A stretch of DNA of 19,714 nucleotides, from the NCBI GenBank assembly GCA_024636215.1, contig JAGXHL010000077.1, positions 1-19,714 of the forward strand, given 5' to 3'. A program made the translations under genes and the position numbers. This document shows positions 7,201 to 15,991 of this stretch, piece after piece; position 1 is the first letter of the stretch; each line of letters opens with the position of its first letter. The DNA is from Deltaproteobacteria bacterium. GTDB lineage: Bacteria > Desulfobacterota > Desulfuromonadia > Desulfuromonadales > BM103. Under the pieces are notes generated by a model. The model was not told where the DNA came from. It saw nothing but the letters and a program-made list of their open reading frames with translations, and made no database searches.

Positions 7201-7325
7201 TTAAGGCTGTAAGGCTGTAAGGCTTTAAGGCTTTAAGGCTGTAAGGCTGTAAGGCTGTAAGGCTGTAAGGCTCTAAGATTTTAAACCTTACAGCTCTATA
7301 GCCCTACAGCCTTACAGCTTTCAGC
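7201..7325. repeat. GTAAGGCT octamer array with inverted octamers
   Basis: Nine 8-bp units (TTAAGGCT or GTAAGGCT; 7201-7272) are followed after a short spacer by five units in the opposite orientation (CCTTACAG, CTCTATAG, CCCTACAG, CCTTACAG, CTTTCAGC; 7286-7325). The two halves can base-pair. The inverted half ends about 20 bp before the cysQ start codon. Confidence 0.92.
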
Positions 7326-7344
7326 TACTCCAAAGGAAATTTCA

Positions 7345-8101
<757 letters not shown>

Positions 8102-8106
<5 letters not shown>

Positions 8107-8260
8107 GGCTGTAGGGCTGTAGGGCTGTAGGGCTGAATCCAGAATCCAGAATCCAGAATCCAGAATCCAGAATCCAGAATCCAGAATCCAGAATCCGGAA
8201 TCCAGAATCCAGAATACTGAATACTGAATACTGAATACTGAATACTGAATACTGAATACT
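8102..8260. repeat. Three phased arrays: TGTAGGGC x4, GAATCCA x11, GAATACT x7
   Basis: Four 8-bp TGTAGGGC units (8102-8133) include the cysQ TAG stop. One base later, eleven GAATCCA units (8135-8211; one reads GAATCCG) pass with no break in register into seven GAATACT units (8212-8260). Eighteen heptamers in a row thus share the GAAT start while the last three bases switch from CCA to ACT. The arrays fill most of the gap before the dehydrogenase gene. Confidence 0.97.
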
Positions 8261-8325
8261 GTTTTAAAAATTCTCTGTTACACTATCAAGCGTTCCCTTA
8301 ATTACCTACAGCCCAGGAGTCAACC

Positions 8326-9642
8326 ATGGTTTCAATTGACGATATTCTGCAACGTAAAGCCAAAATCGCCATCATCGGTCTCGGTTACGTCGGCCTGCCG
8401 CTGGCGGCGGCTTTCGGCCACAAGGTCGATGTTATCGGCTTCGATATCGACGAGCGCAAGATGGCGCAGCTGCGCGACGGCTTCGATGCGACCGGCGAAC
8501 TCTCCGCGGAGCAGTTATCAGCCACACAGATCGATTACACCACCTATCAGGCCCGCCTGCAGGACGCCCGATTCCATATCGTCACCGTGCCCACTCCCAT
8601 CGACGACAACAACAAGCCCGATCTGAGGCCGGTCGAATCGGCCAGCCGTATGATCGGCGCCAACCTGGCCAAAGGCAGTATCGTCGTCTACGAGTCGACG
8701 GTCTATCCCGGTGTCACCGAAGAGATCGCGGTGCCGATCCTCGAAGCGGTGTCCGGCTTGAAATGCGGCGTCGATTTCAAGGTCGGTTACTCGCCCGAGC
8801 GCATCAATCCGGGCGACAAGGTGCATACGGTCGATAAGATCGTCAAGGTGGTCTCGGGCCAGGATGCCGAAACCCTGGACACGGTCGCCAAGGTTTACGA
8901 GCTGGTGGTCAGCGTCGGTGTGCACCGCGCCGCCAGTATCAAGGTCGCCGAGGCGGCCAAGGTCATCGAGAATACCCAGCGCGATCTCAACATCGCCCTG
9001 ATGAACGAACTGGCCCTGATTTTCGGCAAACTGGGCATTTCCACCCGCGAGGTGCTCGCCGCCGCCGGCACCAAATGGAATTTTTTGCCCTTTACCCCCG
9101 GCCTGGTCGGTGGTCACTGTATCGGCGTCGATCCCTATTATCTCACCTACAAGGCCGAGGCGATCGGCTACAACCCCCAGGTGATTCTCGCCGGTCGGCG
9201 TATCAACGATGGCATGGGCAAGCACGTTGCCGAACAGACCGTCAAGAAGTTGATCATGCAGGACAAGCCGGTTAAGGGCGCTAGAGTCCTGGTGCTTGGT
9301 CTCACCTTTAAAGAGAACTGCCCCGATGTCCGCAACACCAAGGTGGTGGATATTGTCGCCGAACTCGAAGAGTACGGTGTCGATGTCCTGATCCATGATC
9401 CCATGGCTGACGTCGAGGTCACAAAACACGAATACGGCCTCGATTTGATCGACCTGGAAGGTCTCGCTCCTGTTGACGGGGTTATCTGGGCTGTCGCCCA
9501 CTCAGCTTTTGCAGAGATAACCCCAGACAAACTCAAAGCCCTTTGCTGCAATGGCAATGGTTGCGGGGTGGTCATGGATGTCAAGGGTATGTTGAATAAA
9601 GACGAGGTAGAGGGTGCGGGGCTGGGGTATTGGTGTTTGTAG
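8326..9642 (+). CDS. tviB: UDP-N-acetylhexosamine 6-dehydrogenase (TviB/WbpO type)
   Basis: It oxidises C6 of a UDP-HexNAc to the uronate with two NAD+, supplying an acidic sugar for a capsule or O-antigen. The 438-residue protein opens its NAD-binding fold with IAIIGLGYVGLPLA at ~14-27. Residues ~95-110 hold VTVPTPIDDNNKPDL, typical of the TviB/WbpO branch, YSPERINPGD follows, and the catalytic cysteine is C265 in GGHCIGVDPYYLTYKAE. The C-terminal domain has VLVLGLTFKENCPDVRNTK. ATG 8326 has an AGGAG ribosome-binding site. UDP-GlcNAc versus UDP-GalNAc cannot be decided from sequence alone. A uronic acid product could feed the wbpD/wbpE-like pair, which is inference. Confidence 0.93.
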   Translation: MVSIDDILQRKAKIAIIGLGYVGLPLAAAFGHKVDVIGFDIDERKMAQLRDGFDATGELSAEQLSATQIDYTTYQARLQDARFHIVTVPTPIDDNNKPDLRPVESASRMIGANLAKGSIVVYESTVYPGVTEEIAVPILEAVSGLKCGVDFKVGYSPERINPGDKVHTVDKIVKVVSGQDAETLDTVAKVYELVVSVGVHRAASIKVAEAAKVIENTQRDLNIALMNELALIFGKLGISTREVLAAAGTKWNFLPFTPGLVGGHCIGVDPYYLTYKAEAIGYNPQVILAGRRINDGMGKHVAEQTVKKLIMQDKPVKGARVLVLGLTFKENCPDVRNTKVVDIVAELEEYGVDVLIHDPMADVEVTKHEYGLDLIDLEGLAPVDGVIWAVAHSAFAEITPDKLKALCCNGNGCGVVMDVKGMLNKDEVEGAGLGYWCL

Positions 9643-9729
9643 GATTGACTAAAGCTGTAAGGCTGTCAGCTATAACATGTCCCCAAAACCACCATAGTGA
9701 ATTTTTTCTTGTATTTAGGCCAAAACATA

Positions 9730-9743
9730 TTCACTATAGTGTT
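9730..9743. promoter_or_regulatory. Palindromic operator 1 upstream of hipA
   Basis: CACTATAGTG is a perfect 10-bp palindrome centred 52 bp upstream of the second copy; a half-site CATAGTGA lies at 9693-9700. Repeated palindromes before a hipA-xre pair are typical autoregulatory operators, probably bound by the Xre protein with HipA. Confidence 0.6.
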
Positions 9744-9782
9744 CTATGTAGCGTTTACATTTTTCTTAAGACAAATGATTAG

Positions 9783-9794
9783 TCACTATAGTGA
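9783..9794. promoter_or_regulatory. Palindromic operator 2 overlapping the hipA start region
   Basis: TCACTATAGTGA is a perfect 12-bp palindrome. It contains the GTG at 9791 that could be read as the first codon, which is one reason to prefer ATG 9800. Its centre is 52 bp, about five helical turns, from operator 1, which would allow cooperative binding on one face of the DNA. Confidence 0.65.
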
Positions 9795-9799
9795 ACCAA

Positions 9800-11080
9800 A
9801 TGGAATGTCATATCCAGATACACCGCAATGGCCAGTGGCAAACAGCGGCAGTGTTTGAACCCGACCCTCAGACTCTGGACAGAGGTATCGAGGGAGGTTG
9901 TCGCCTGGAGTATGACCATGACTATGTTATCGAAAATATAGGGCAAACCAGTGCTGAGCTCATTCCGGGATTGACTGTTGGCTTCGCACTGCATCGCTAT
10001 AAGCATTGGCCGCCGTTCCTGGTTGACCTTTTGCCGGCAGGAGCAGGAAGGCGTGCCTGGCTGAAGCGAATGCAGATCGCAAACGATGGGCCACAGGTCG
10101 AATGGCATTTGCTGATCAAAGGTGCCGGCAACCCGACGGGCAACCTCAGGATTGCCGAAGCCGTTTTTCCTCCCCCCCCGGATCAGTTTAAAATCGGCTT
10201 CCCAAAAAACGATATTATCGAGCAGAGAGAGGATTTTATCGAATACGCTGAAGAGCGTGGCGCTTATGTTGCCGGAGCTTCGAGCGTTCAAGGCGAAGCA
10301 CCGAAATACATGCTTGATGAGGACCTCAATGGCATGTTCCATGCGGCGGGAGCCCTTTCTGACGAAAAGATCAAACAGTTTTGGCTGGTTAAATTTCCCC
10401 GTGGCCGTCGTACTGATGAACGGAATGATCAAGTCCTTCGTAACGAAGCGCCCTACCTTGAGGTTGCCAGACAATTCGGCGTTCGAGTGGAGGCATCCTT
10501 GATTTATCAGGATGGGCTACTCTTTATCCCGCGCTTTGACAGAAAAGTTGCCGACGGTCAGGTACAGCGACTGGGCATGCAGAGCCTTTATGCCATAGCC
10601 GGGATTCCTGGATATGGAGCGAGCGTCCGCCATGATGTCTACTGTCGAGCGATCGCTGGAGTTGCCAACCAACCCGAGAACGAAATTCGCGAATATATCC
10701 TCCGCGACATTCTGAATCTTGCTCTCCTTAATACAGATAATCACGGCCGTAATACCGCTGTTTTAAGAGAGGGCGGTCACATTGCACTGTCTCCGTTGTT
10801 CGACTTTGCACCCATGTTTTTGGACCCTGAAGGCATAGGAAGAGTCAGTAGATGGGAGAAAGAACGGCCCGGCAGGCAACCGGATTGGCCTGCTGTCTGT
10901 GAAGACCTCAAAGATGTTCTCGACCCGACTGAAACAAAAGAGTGGCTGGCAAGCCTGAGTGACAAAGTATTTATGCTTCCTGATGTCATGAAACGATGTC
11001 AGGTTGAAGATGATGTCATCCACCGGCTTGTTAAGCGAATCGATGATGTCGCAAAGAACCTGAAATCAGCAAACCGGTGA
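9800..11080 (+). CDS. hipA: HipA-family serine/threonine kinase toxin
   Basis: HipA kinases phosphorylate targets such as aminoacyl-tRNA synthetases and cause growth arrest; a partner HipB/Xre protein restrains them and represses the operon. The product has about 426 residues from ATG 9800 (429 from GTG 9791); neither start has a visible Shine-Dalgarno sequence. Kinase features, numbered from the ATG: glycine-rich loop GASSVQGEAPK at ~159-169, FWLVKFP at ~194-200, FIPRFDRK at ~242-249, catalytic LLNTDNHGRN at ~309-318 and the metal-binding DFAP at ~335. The HipA N-terminal couple domain precedes these. The toxin gene comes before the regulator gene, the reverse of E. coli hipBA. The pair sits between two glycan operons. 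Confidence 0.88.
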   Translation: MECHIQIHRNGQWQTAAVFEPDPQTLDRGIEGGCRLEYDHDYVIENIGQTSAELIPGLTVGFALHRYKHWPPFLVDLLPAGAGRRAWLKRMQIANDGPQVEWHLLIKGAGNPTGNLRIAEAVFPPPPDQFKIGFPKNDIIEQREDFIEYAEERGAYVAGASSVQGEAPKYMLDEDLNGMFHAAGALSDEKIKQFWLVKFPRGRRTDERNDQVLRNEAPYLEVARQFGVRVEASLIYQDGLLFIPRFDRKVADGQVQRLGMQSLYAIAGIPGYGASVRHDVYCRAIAGVANQPENEIREYILRDILNLALLNTDNHGRNTAVLREGGHIALSPLFDFAPMFLDPEGIGRVSRWEKERPGRQPDWPAVCEDLKDVLDPTETKEWLASLSDKVFMLPDVMKRCQVEDDVIHRLVKRIDDVAKNLKSANR

Positions 11081-11122
11081 TTGGTATATAGGAGGCTGTC
11101 GACAGGCTCCTGGGAGGTCCTT

Positions 11123-11410
11123 GTGGAAAAACAGCCACCAAAAAACACAGCAACCATGAAAGAGAATCTTTACCATGCCCTTGCCAGAGGGGATGTCGAT
11201 ATGCGTGAAGCAACACGCCAAATGCGGAAAATTCTAGGCATGACTCAGAAAGATTACGCTAAAAAGATCGCCTGCGTTTCTCCGAGGATCATTTCTGAGT
11301 TTGAAAAGGGTACAGGAAATCCAACCTTGGCCACATTGGAGAAAATAGCCTCACCCTTTGGCTTGAAAGTGACGTTTCTACCGCCGGAACACTGGCGCAA
11401 TAATTGGTAG
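11123..11410 (+). CDS. Xre-family helix-turn-helix regulator, HipB-like antitoxin
   Basis: A 95-residue protein starting at GTG 11123 with GGAGG 6-7 bp upstream; a TTG-initiated frame from 11081 is longer by 14 residues but lacks an appropriate ribosome-binding site. Residues ~30-85 form an HTH_3 domain: MRKILGMTQKDYAKKIA, VSPRIISEFEKGTGNPTLATLEKIA, ending with GLKVTFLP as in HipB-like proteins. It lies 42 bp after hipA and probably binds the CACTATAGTG palindromes upstream of hipA and counteracts the kinase. Regulator function is firm from the family; the antitoxin role is inferred from position. Confidence 0.82.
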   Translation: MEKQPPKNTATMKENLYHALARGDVDMREATRQMRKILGMTQKDYAKKIACVSPRIISEFEKGTGNPTLATLEKIASPFGLKVTFLPPEHWRNNW

Positions 11411-11465
11411 ACCCTACCCAAGGGTTTGATTCGGTTTAATCAGCGTCCAATTAAGATTTTGCCTT

Positions 11466-11656
11466 TCTCAGAGATCTCAGTGCCTCAGTGGTGAAAAGCT
11501 TTTGACTGTAAAACTTTTAACCCTGAAAAGCATGGAACCACTGAGCCACTGAGGACACTGAGGAAAAGCAAAAGAGCAAACAATAAAGATTTTTGGGTTG
11601 AACGAAAAACAAGAGGTTTTGACCTTCTCAGTGATCTCAGTGCCTCAGTGGTGAAT
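11466..11656. repeat. CACTGAG-type repeats, three copies in alternating orientation
   Basis: Copies at 11466-11496 and 11626-11655 carry TCTCAGTGCCTCAGTGGTGAA; the middle copy (11527-11563) carries the complementary form with GGAACCACTGAGCCACTGAG. Flanking words (AAAAGCTTTTGA, AAAGCATGG) are shared with the element at 17777-17905, so these are members of one dispersed family. Confidence 0.85.
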
Positions 11657-11726
11657 CGTTTTTAATTTTGCGGATTTTCATAGATTTTGATTGCGACGAG
11701 GTGTTGCTTTAAGGTCAAAGGCAAAC

Positions 11727-11824
11727 TAGCCGCGGATACAATCTGATAAAATCTGATGTTTATAAACAAATGAAAGCCCCTATGGTTTTGACTTATCAGA
11801 CGTTATCAGATGTTATCTGCGGCT
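11727..11824. repeat. Inverted-repeat element with TAGCCGCGGAT termini
   Basis: The left arm (from 11727, TAGCCGC then ATCTGATAAAATCTGAT) and right arm (to 11824, TTATCAGACGTTATCAGATG then CTGCGGCTA) are imperfect reverse complements over about 33 bp around a short centre. It resembles a small non-autonomous palindromic element. No flanking target-site duplication is evident. Confidence 0.65.
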
Positions 11825-11889
11825 AAATAAAGGTTTTGCTTTAACCTCAACGGCCTGGCCTTCAAACCGTGCAAAAAATGTGGAAAGTG

Positions 11890-11919
11890 TAGACGCGACC
11901 CTCAGGATAGCCCTACAAT
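11890..11919 (+). promoter_or_regulatory. Candidate promoter for the pse operon
   Basis: TAGACG (11890-11895, 4 of 6) and TACAAT (11914-11919, 5 of 6) with an 18-bp spacer would start transcription about 30 bp before the pseB start codon. It lies just outside the inverted-repeat element. The -35 match is weak. Confidence 0.35.
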
Positions 11920-11954
11920 GAGTCCAGTAAAAAACAACGAAATGGAGTAATACA

Positions 11955-12965
11955 TTGCTGAAAGAAAAATCGATTTTGGTAACGGGTGGAACAGGTTCAT
12001 TTGGTAAGCAATTTATCAAACGTATTCTGACTGATTACCCTGAGATTGAAAGAGTTGTTGTGTTTTCCAGGGATGAGCTCAAACAGTACGAAATGGCTCA
12101 GGAATTTCCGGATACCAGGTACAAGCAGATCCGCTACTTCATAGGTGATGTTCGAGATCGAGAGCGTCTGCAGAGGGCGCTGGAAGGGATAGACATTGTC
12201 ATCCACGCTGCGGCGCTGAAGCAGGTCCCGGCTGCAGAGTACAACCCTTTTGAATGCATCAAGACCAATGTTATGGGCGCGCAAAACGTCATCGAAGCCT
12301 GCCTCAACACCCATGTCAAGCGTGTCGTCGCACTCAGTACCGATAAGGCCGCAGCGCCTATCAACCTGTACGGGGCCACCAAGCTCTGCTCCGACAAACT
12401 CTTTGTGGCGGCCAATAACATGAAGGGCTGGCGAGACCTGAAGCTGTCAGTTGTGCGTTACGGCAACGTTATGGGCAGCCGGGGCAGCGTTATTCCCTTC
12501 TTCCTGGATAAGCGTCATGACGGGGTTTTGCCCATTACCGACGAGCGCATGACCCGGTTCAACATCTCTCTCGATGAGGGTGTCGATATGGTGCTGCGCG
12601 CCCTGGAGATCATGTGGGGGGGAGAAATCTATGTTCCCAAGATCCCCAGCTATAAAATAACGGATGTTGCCGAAGCGATCGCTCCCGATGCCAGGACCAT
12701 CAACGTCGGTATCCGTCCAGGGGAAAAACTCCACGAAGAGATGGTGACCACGACCGATGCGATCAGCACCATCGAGTTCGACGACTATTTTGTCATTCTG
12801 CCGTCGATGCAACTCTGGGATGTCGATGAATTTATGCAGACCTTTAAGGGTCAGCGCTGTGTTGATGGGTTCAGCTACAACAGTGGTACCAATACCGAAT
12901 GGTTGTCCGTCGATCAGATTCGTACACTCATTCGTGAGCATGTCGACCCGACTTTCTCGGTTTAA
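11955..12965 (+). CDS. pseB: UDP-GlcNAc 4,6-dehydratase (inverting), PseB
   Basis: First step of CMP-pseudaminic acid synthesis: dehydration with C5 inversion of UDP-GlcNAc. The 336-residue short-chain dehydrogenase has TGGTGSFGKQF at 10-20, DVRD at ~65-68, HAAALKQVPAAE at ~84-95 and the catalytic set D130, K131, Y139 and K143 in STDKAAAPINLYGATK; RYGNVMGSRGSVIPFF follows. The spacing matches the FlaA1/PseB family, not membrane-bound WbpM-type enzymes. The start is TTG 11955 behind GGAG at 11944-11947; no in-frame ATG is as well placed. pseC begins 14 bp after the stop. Confidence 0.95.
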   Translation: MLKEKSILVTGGTGSFGKQFIKRILTDYPEIERVVVFSRDELKQYEMAQEFPDTRYKQIRYFIGDVRDRERLQRALEGIDIVIHAAALKQVPAAEYNPFECIKTNVMGAQNVIEACLNTHVKRVVALSTDKAAAPINLYGATKLCSDKLFVAANNMKGWRDLKLSVVRYGNVMGSRGSVIPFFLDKRHDGVLPITDERMTRFNISLDEGVDMVLRALEIMWGGEIYVPKIPSYKITDVAEAIAPDARTINVGIRPGEKLHEEMVTTTDAISTIEFDDYFVILPSMQLWDVDEFMQTFKGQRCVDGFSYNSGTNTEWLSVDQIRTLIREHVDPTFSV

Positions 12966-12979
12966 TTAAAGGAAATACT

Positions 12980-14146
12980 TTGGCAAATAAGTTTATTCCC
13001 TACGGGCGACAGAGTGTCAGCGAAGAGGATATCCAGGCGGTTGTCGAGGTCCTGCGTTCTGATTGGCTCACTCAGGGGCCCGCTGTTGAACAGTTCGAAC
13101 GAGCGGTTGCTGAATACTGTGGTGCGAAGTATGCGGTCGCTGTGGCAAACGGCACAGCTGCTTTGCACTTGGCTGCCCTCGCTGCAGGCTTTGGTGCCGG
13201 CGATGAAGTGATTACCTCGCCCATTACCTTTGTTGCCTCAGCCAACTGTATCGTTTACGCCGGCGCAACGCCTGTGTTTGCAGATATCGACGCTCAGACC
13301 TACTGCATAGATCCATTGCAAATCAAATCTAAAGTGACGCATCAGACCAAAGGGCTGATCCCGGTCCATTTCACCGGGCAACCTTGTGATATGGCAGCGA
13401 TCAAAGCCATTGCAGAAGAACACCGCTTAGTTGTGATCGAGGATGCCGCTCACGCTATTGGTGCCAGTTATGAGGCAGACGGTCAAACATATCAGGTCGG
13501 CTGCTGCGCCCACAGCGACATGACCATCTTCTCATTCCACCCGGTCAAGCACATGACCACCGGTGAAGGCGGCATGATCACTACCAACAACCCAGAACTC
13601 TACGAAAAGCTATGCCTGCTGCGCACCCACGGCATCACCAAGGACCCCGACAAACTCACCCGTAACGACGGCCCCTGGTATTACGAGCAGCAACAGTTGG
13701 GCTTTAATTACCGCATCACCGATCTGCAGTGCGCACTGGGTCTCTCACAACTCAAGCGGCTGGACAGCTTCGTCGAGCGGCGCAGGCAGATCGCTGAGCT
13801 CTACAACAAGGCTTTTGCCTCGTCTGATGAGCTGATTGTGCCAGCGCAGAAGTCTACGGCACATTCCTCCTGGCATCTCTATATGCTGAGGTTGCGTTCA
13901 CTTAATCGCAAACGTGTCTTCGAGACATTACGTGAAGCTGGACTTGGCGTTAATGTCCACTACATTCCGGTGCATCTGCAACCCTATTACCAGCAGACCT
14001 TCGGTTTCAGGGAGGGTGATTTTCCCAAGGCCGAAGCCTGTTATCAAGGCGCCATCACCCTGCCGCTCTATGCGGCCATGAGCGATGAGGATGTCGAGAC
14101 GGTCATCAAAACCGTACTCGCGTCGGTTAACAAGGTGTCAGCATGA
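12980..14146 (+). CDS. pseC: UDP-4-amino-4,6-dideoxy-L-AltNAc transaminase, PseC
   Basis: PLP-dependent aminotransferase for the second step of the pseudaminic pathway. The 388-residue DegT/DnrJ-fold protein has VANGTAALHLAAL at ~55-67, VIEDAAHAIGASYE at ~152-165 and FSFHPVKHMTTGEGG with PLP lysine K190, a wording typical of PseC. The N-terminus FIPYGRQSVSEEDIQAV is also family-typical. The start is TTG 12980 with AAAGGA upstream, the second UUG start in a row. Its TGA overlaps the pseF ATG (ATGA). It differs clearly from the WbpE-like enzyme at 1496. Confidence 0.95.
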   Translation: MANKFIPYGRQSVSEEDIQAVVEVLRSDWLTQGPAVEQFERAVAEYCGAKYAVAVANGTAALHLAALAAGFGAGDEVITSPITFVASANCIVYAGATPVFADIDAQTYCIDPLQIKSKVTHQTKGLIPVHFTGQPCDMAAIKAIAEEHRLVVIEDAAHAIGASYEADGQTYQVGCCAHSDMTIFSFHPVKHMTTGEGGMITTNNPELYEKLCLLRTHGITKDPDKLTRNDGPWYYEQQQLGFNYRITDLQCALGLSQLKRLDSFVERRRQIAELYNKAFASSDELIVPAQKSTAHSSWHLYMLRLRSLNRKRVFETLREAGLGVNVHYIPVHLQPYYQQTFGFREGDFPKAEACYQGAITLPLYAAMSDEDVETVIKTVLASVNKVSA

Positions 14147-14841
14147 AGCGCGTGGCCATTATTCCCGCTCGCGGCGGCAGCAAGCGCATTCCGCACAAGA
14201 ACATCAAAGCTTTTGCCGGCAAACCGATTATCGCTTATTCGATCGAGGCCGCCCTAAAAAGCGAATTGTTCAACCGGGTGATCGTATCGACCGATAATGC
14301 CGAGATTGCCGAAGTGGCAAAAACCTTTGGCGCCGAGATCCCTTTTCTGCGGCCTGCCGAACTGGCCGATGATTATGCCGGCACCAACGCCGTGGTCAAG
14401 CATGGTCTGGCATGGCTGCAAGAACATGGCGACACGGTCGACTATGCCTGCTGCCTTTACGCAACGGCACCCTTCGTGCGTGTTGAATATCTTGCGCAGG
14501 GCTATCGGAGCCTGGTTGAAACGGGCAAGTCCTACGCCTTTTCCGTGACCTCGTTTGCTTTCCCGGTCCAGCGGGCCCTGCGCATCAACGGCGATGGCTA
14601 TGTTGAAGCCCTTTACCCGGAGATGATTCCTGTTCGCTCACAGGATCTGGAAGAAGCCTATCACGATGCCGGTCAGTTCTACTGGGGGAAGACGGAAGCG
14701 TTTATGACCGATGTCGTAACCTTCTCGCCGGAGTCCGTGCCAGTGGTGCTGCCACGCCACCTGGTGCAGGATATCGACACTCTGGAAGACTGGCGGCGGG
14801 CCGAGCTGATGTATGCCGCTTTGCAGGAGCAGGAGGCATGA
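14143..14841 (+). CDS. pseF: Pseudaminic acid cytidylyltransferase, PseF
   Basis: Activates pseudaminic acid with CTP to CMP-pseudaminic acid, the last step of the pathway although encoded third. The 232-residue protein is a CMP-NeuA-type transferase: IIPARGGSKRIPHKNIKAFAGKPII at the N-terminus (CTP binding), STDNAEIAEVA at ~50-60, TAPFV after residue 107, and YHDAGQFYW at ~172-180, the wording expected of PseF. It overlaps pseC and pseG by four bases at each end, so translation is likely coupled. Confidence 0.94.
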   Translation: MKRVAIIPARGGSKRIPHKNIKAFAGKPIIAYSIEAALKSELFNRVIVSTDNAEIAEVAKTFGAEIPFLRPAELADDYAGTNAVVKHGLAWLQEHGDTVDYACCLYATAPFVRVEYLAQGYRSLVETGKSYAFSVTSFAFPVQRALRINGDGYVEALYPEMIPVRSQDLEEAYHDAGQFYWGKTEAFMTDVVTFSPESVPVVLPRHLVQDIDTLEDWRRAELMYAALQEQEA

Positions 14842-15923
14842 AAGTTGTCTTTCGCGCCGACGCCTCCACGCAGATCGGCAGCGGCCATGTCATGCGCTGT
14901 CTGACTCTGGCAGACGGTCTGCGCGACAAGGGCGCCGAGGTGCGATTTGTCTGTCGTGACCTGCCGGGCAATCTCAATCGTCTGATCGAAGAGAAAGGTT
15001 TCAACCTGTCCTGCTTGCCCGCACCAGAGGACGACAAGGCAGAACTTGACTGGAATCGCCACGCGGCCTGGCTGGGGGTCGATTGGCGGCAGGATGCGAA
15101 GGAGACTTTGGCGTGCCTGCAAGGGTTTGATGAGCCTGTCGATTGGCTGGTGGTCGATCATTATGCCCTGGATCGACAGTGGGAGGCTTTGATGCGGCCA
15201 GTGGTTGGCAAGATCATGGTGATTGATGATCTGGCAGATCGTCAGCATGATTGTGATTTATTGCTCGACCAGAATTACTTTATCGATTTCGTCTCAAGAT
15301 ACGAAGGCCTTGTGCCCACGGCTTGCCGGAAAATGCTTGGCCCGCAATACGCCTTGTTGCGCCCTGAATTCAGGGCGCAGAGACGAGGCTTGCGTAGCAG
15401 GTCGGGAAAAATTGAGAGGCTTCTGGTTTTTTTCGGAGGCGCGGACCCGACGGATGAAACGTCCAAAGCCCTTTCTGCAATCCGCAAAATGGGCTTAGAT
15501 AACCTGTCCGTCGATGTTGTTGTCGGTTCAACTAACCGCCGACGGGACGAAATTCAACGGCTGTGTCGTGCTCTGCCCCGTACCAGGTTTTATTGCCAGG
15601 TTTCAAACATGGCCGAACTCTTTGCCAGGGCAGATCTTGCTCTCGGAGCTGGAGGCTCGACATCCTGGGAGCGTTTTGCGGTTGGCACGCCCACAGTGAT
15701 GATTTCTATCGCATTCAATCAGGAACAGCACGCGCGTGATCTGAGTGATAGAGGTCTGATTATTTATCTAGGTCGTAGCTGCCAGGTGGATGAACATTCA
15801 ATCGTCAAACAAATGACGCGTCTATTCGATTCGCCGAAACTGCTGTTAAATCTGGAGAGCTCAGGCTTGGCGTTGGTGGATGGATTGGGAGCGGAAAGAT
15901 TGGTCGGGATTTTAATGGATTAG
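14838..15923 (+). CDS. pseG: UDP-2,4-diacetamido-2,4,6-trideoxy-beta-L-altropyranose hydrolase, PseG
   Basis: Removes UDP from the fully acetylated intermediate to release the free sugar for PseI. The 361-residue product has a GT-B-like hydrolase layout: FRADASTQIGSGHVMRC at 5-21, with H17 in the position of the catalytic histidine of Campylobacter PseG; VVDHYALDRQWE at ~109-120; FFGGADPTDE near 200; and GAGGSTSWERFAVGTP near 273. The length is at the upper end for the family. It starts within the pseF stop (ATGA) behind AGGAGG. The last 60 or so codons look more AT-rich than the beginning, continuing into pseH. Confidence 0.93.
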   Translation: MKVVFRADASTQIGSGHVMRCLTLADGLRDKGAEVRFVCRDLPGNLNRLIEEKGFNLSCLPAPEDDKAELDWNRHAAWLGVDWRQDAKETLACLQGFDEPVDWLVVDHYALDRQWEALMRPVVGKIMVIDDLADRQHDCDLLLDQNYFIDFVSRYEGLVPTACRKMLGPQYALLRPEFRAQRRGLRSRSGKIERLLVFFGGADPTDETSKALSAIRKMGLDNLSVDVVVGSTNRRRDEIQRLCRALPRTRFYCQVSNMAELFARADLALGAGGSTSWERFAVGTPTVMISIAFNQEQHARDLSDRGLIIYLGRSCQVDEHSIVKQMTRLFDSPKLLLNLESSGLALVDGLGAERLVGILMD

Positions 15924-15991
15924 CCCCGTGGACTGTACGCGCTTAGATAGAAATTCGAAATCACTGCTGGCTGAATTAAGAGGAATGTGCA

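Larger units (their letters stand above)
11411..11954. other. Repeat-rich gap between the hip and pse operons
   Basis: No gene is visible in these 544 bp. It contains three copies of a CACTGAG-type inverted repeat (11466-11656), a separate inverted-repeat element (11727-11824), and a candidate promoter just before pseB. Confidence 0.7.

Noticed and set aside
8518..9501. Antisense 327-codon open frame opposite the dehydrogenase gene
   Set aside because: Shadow frame; the + strand gene is intact and well conserved.
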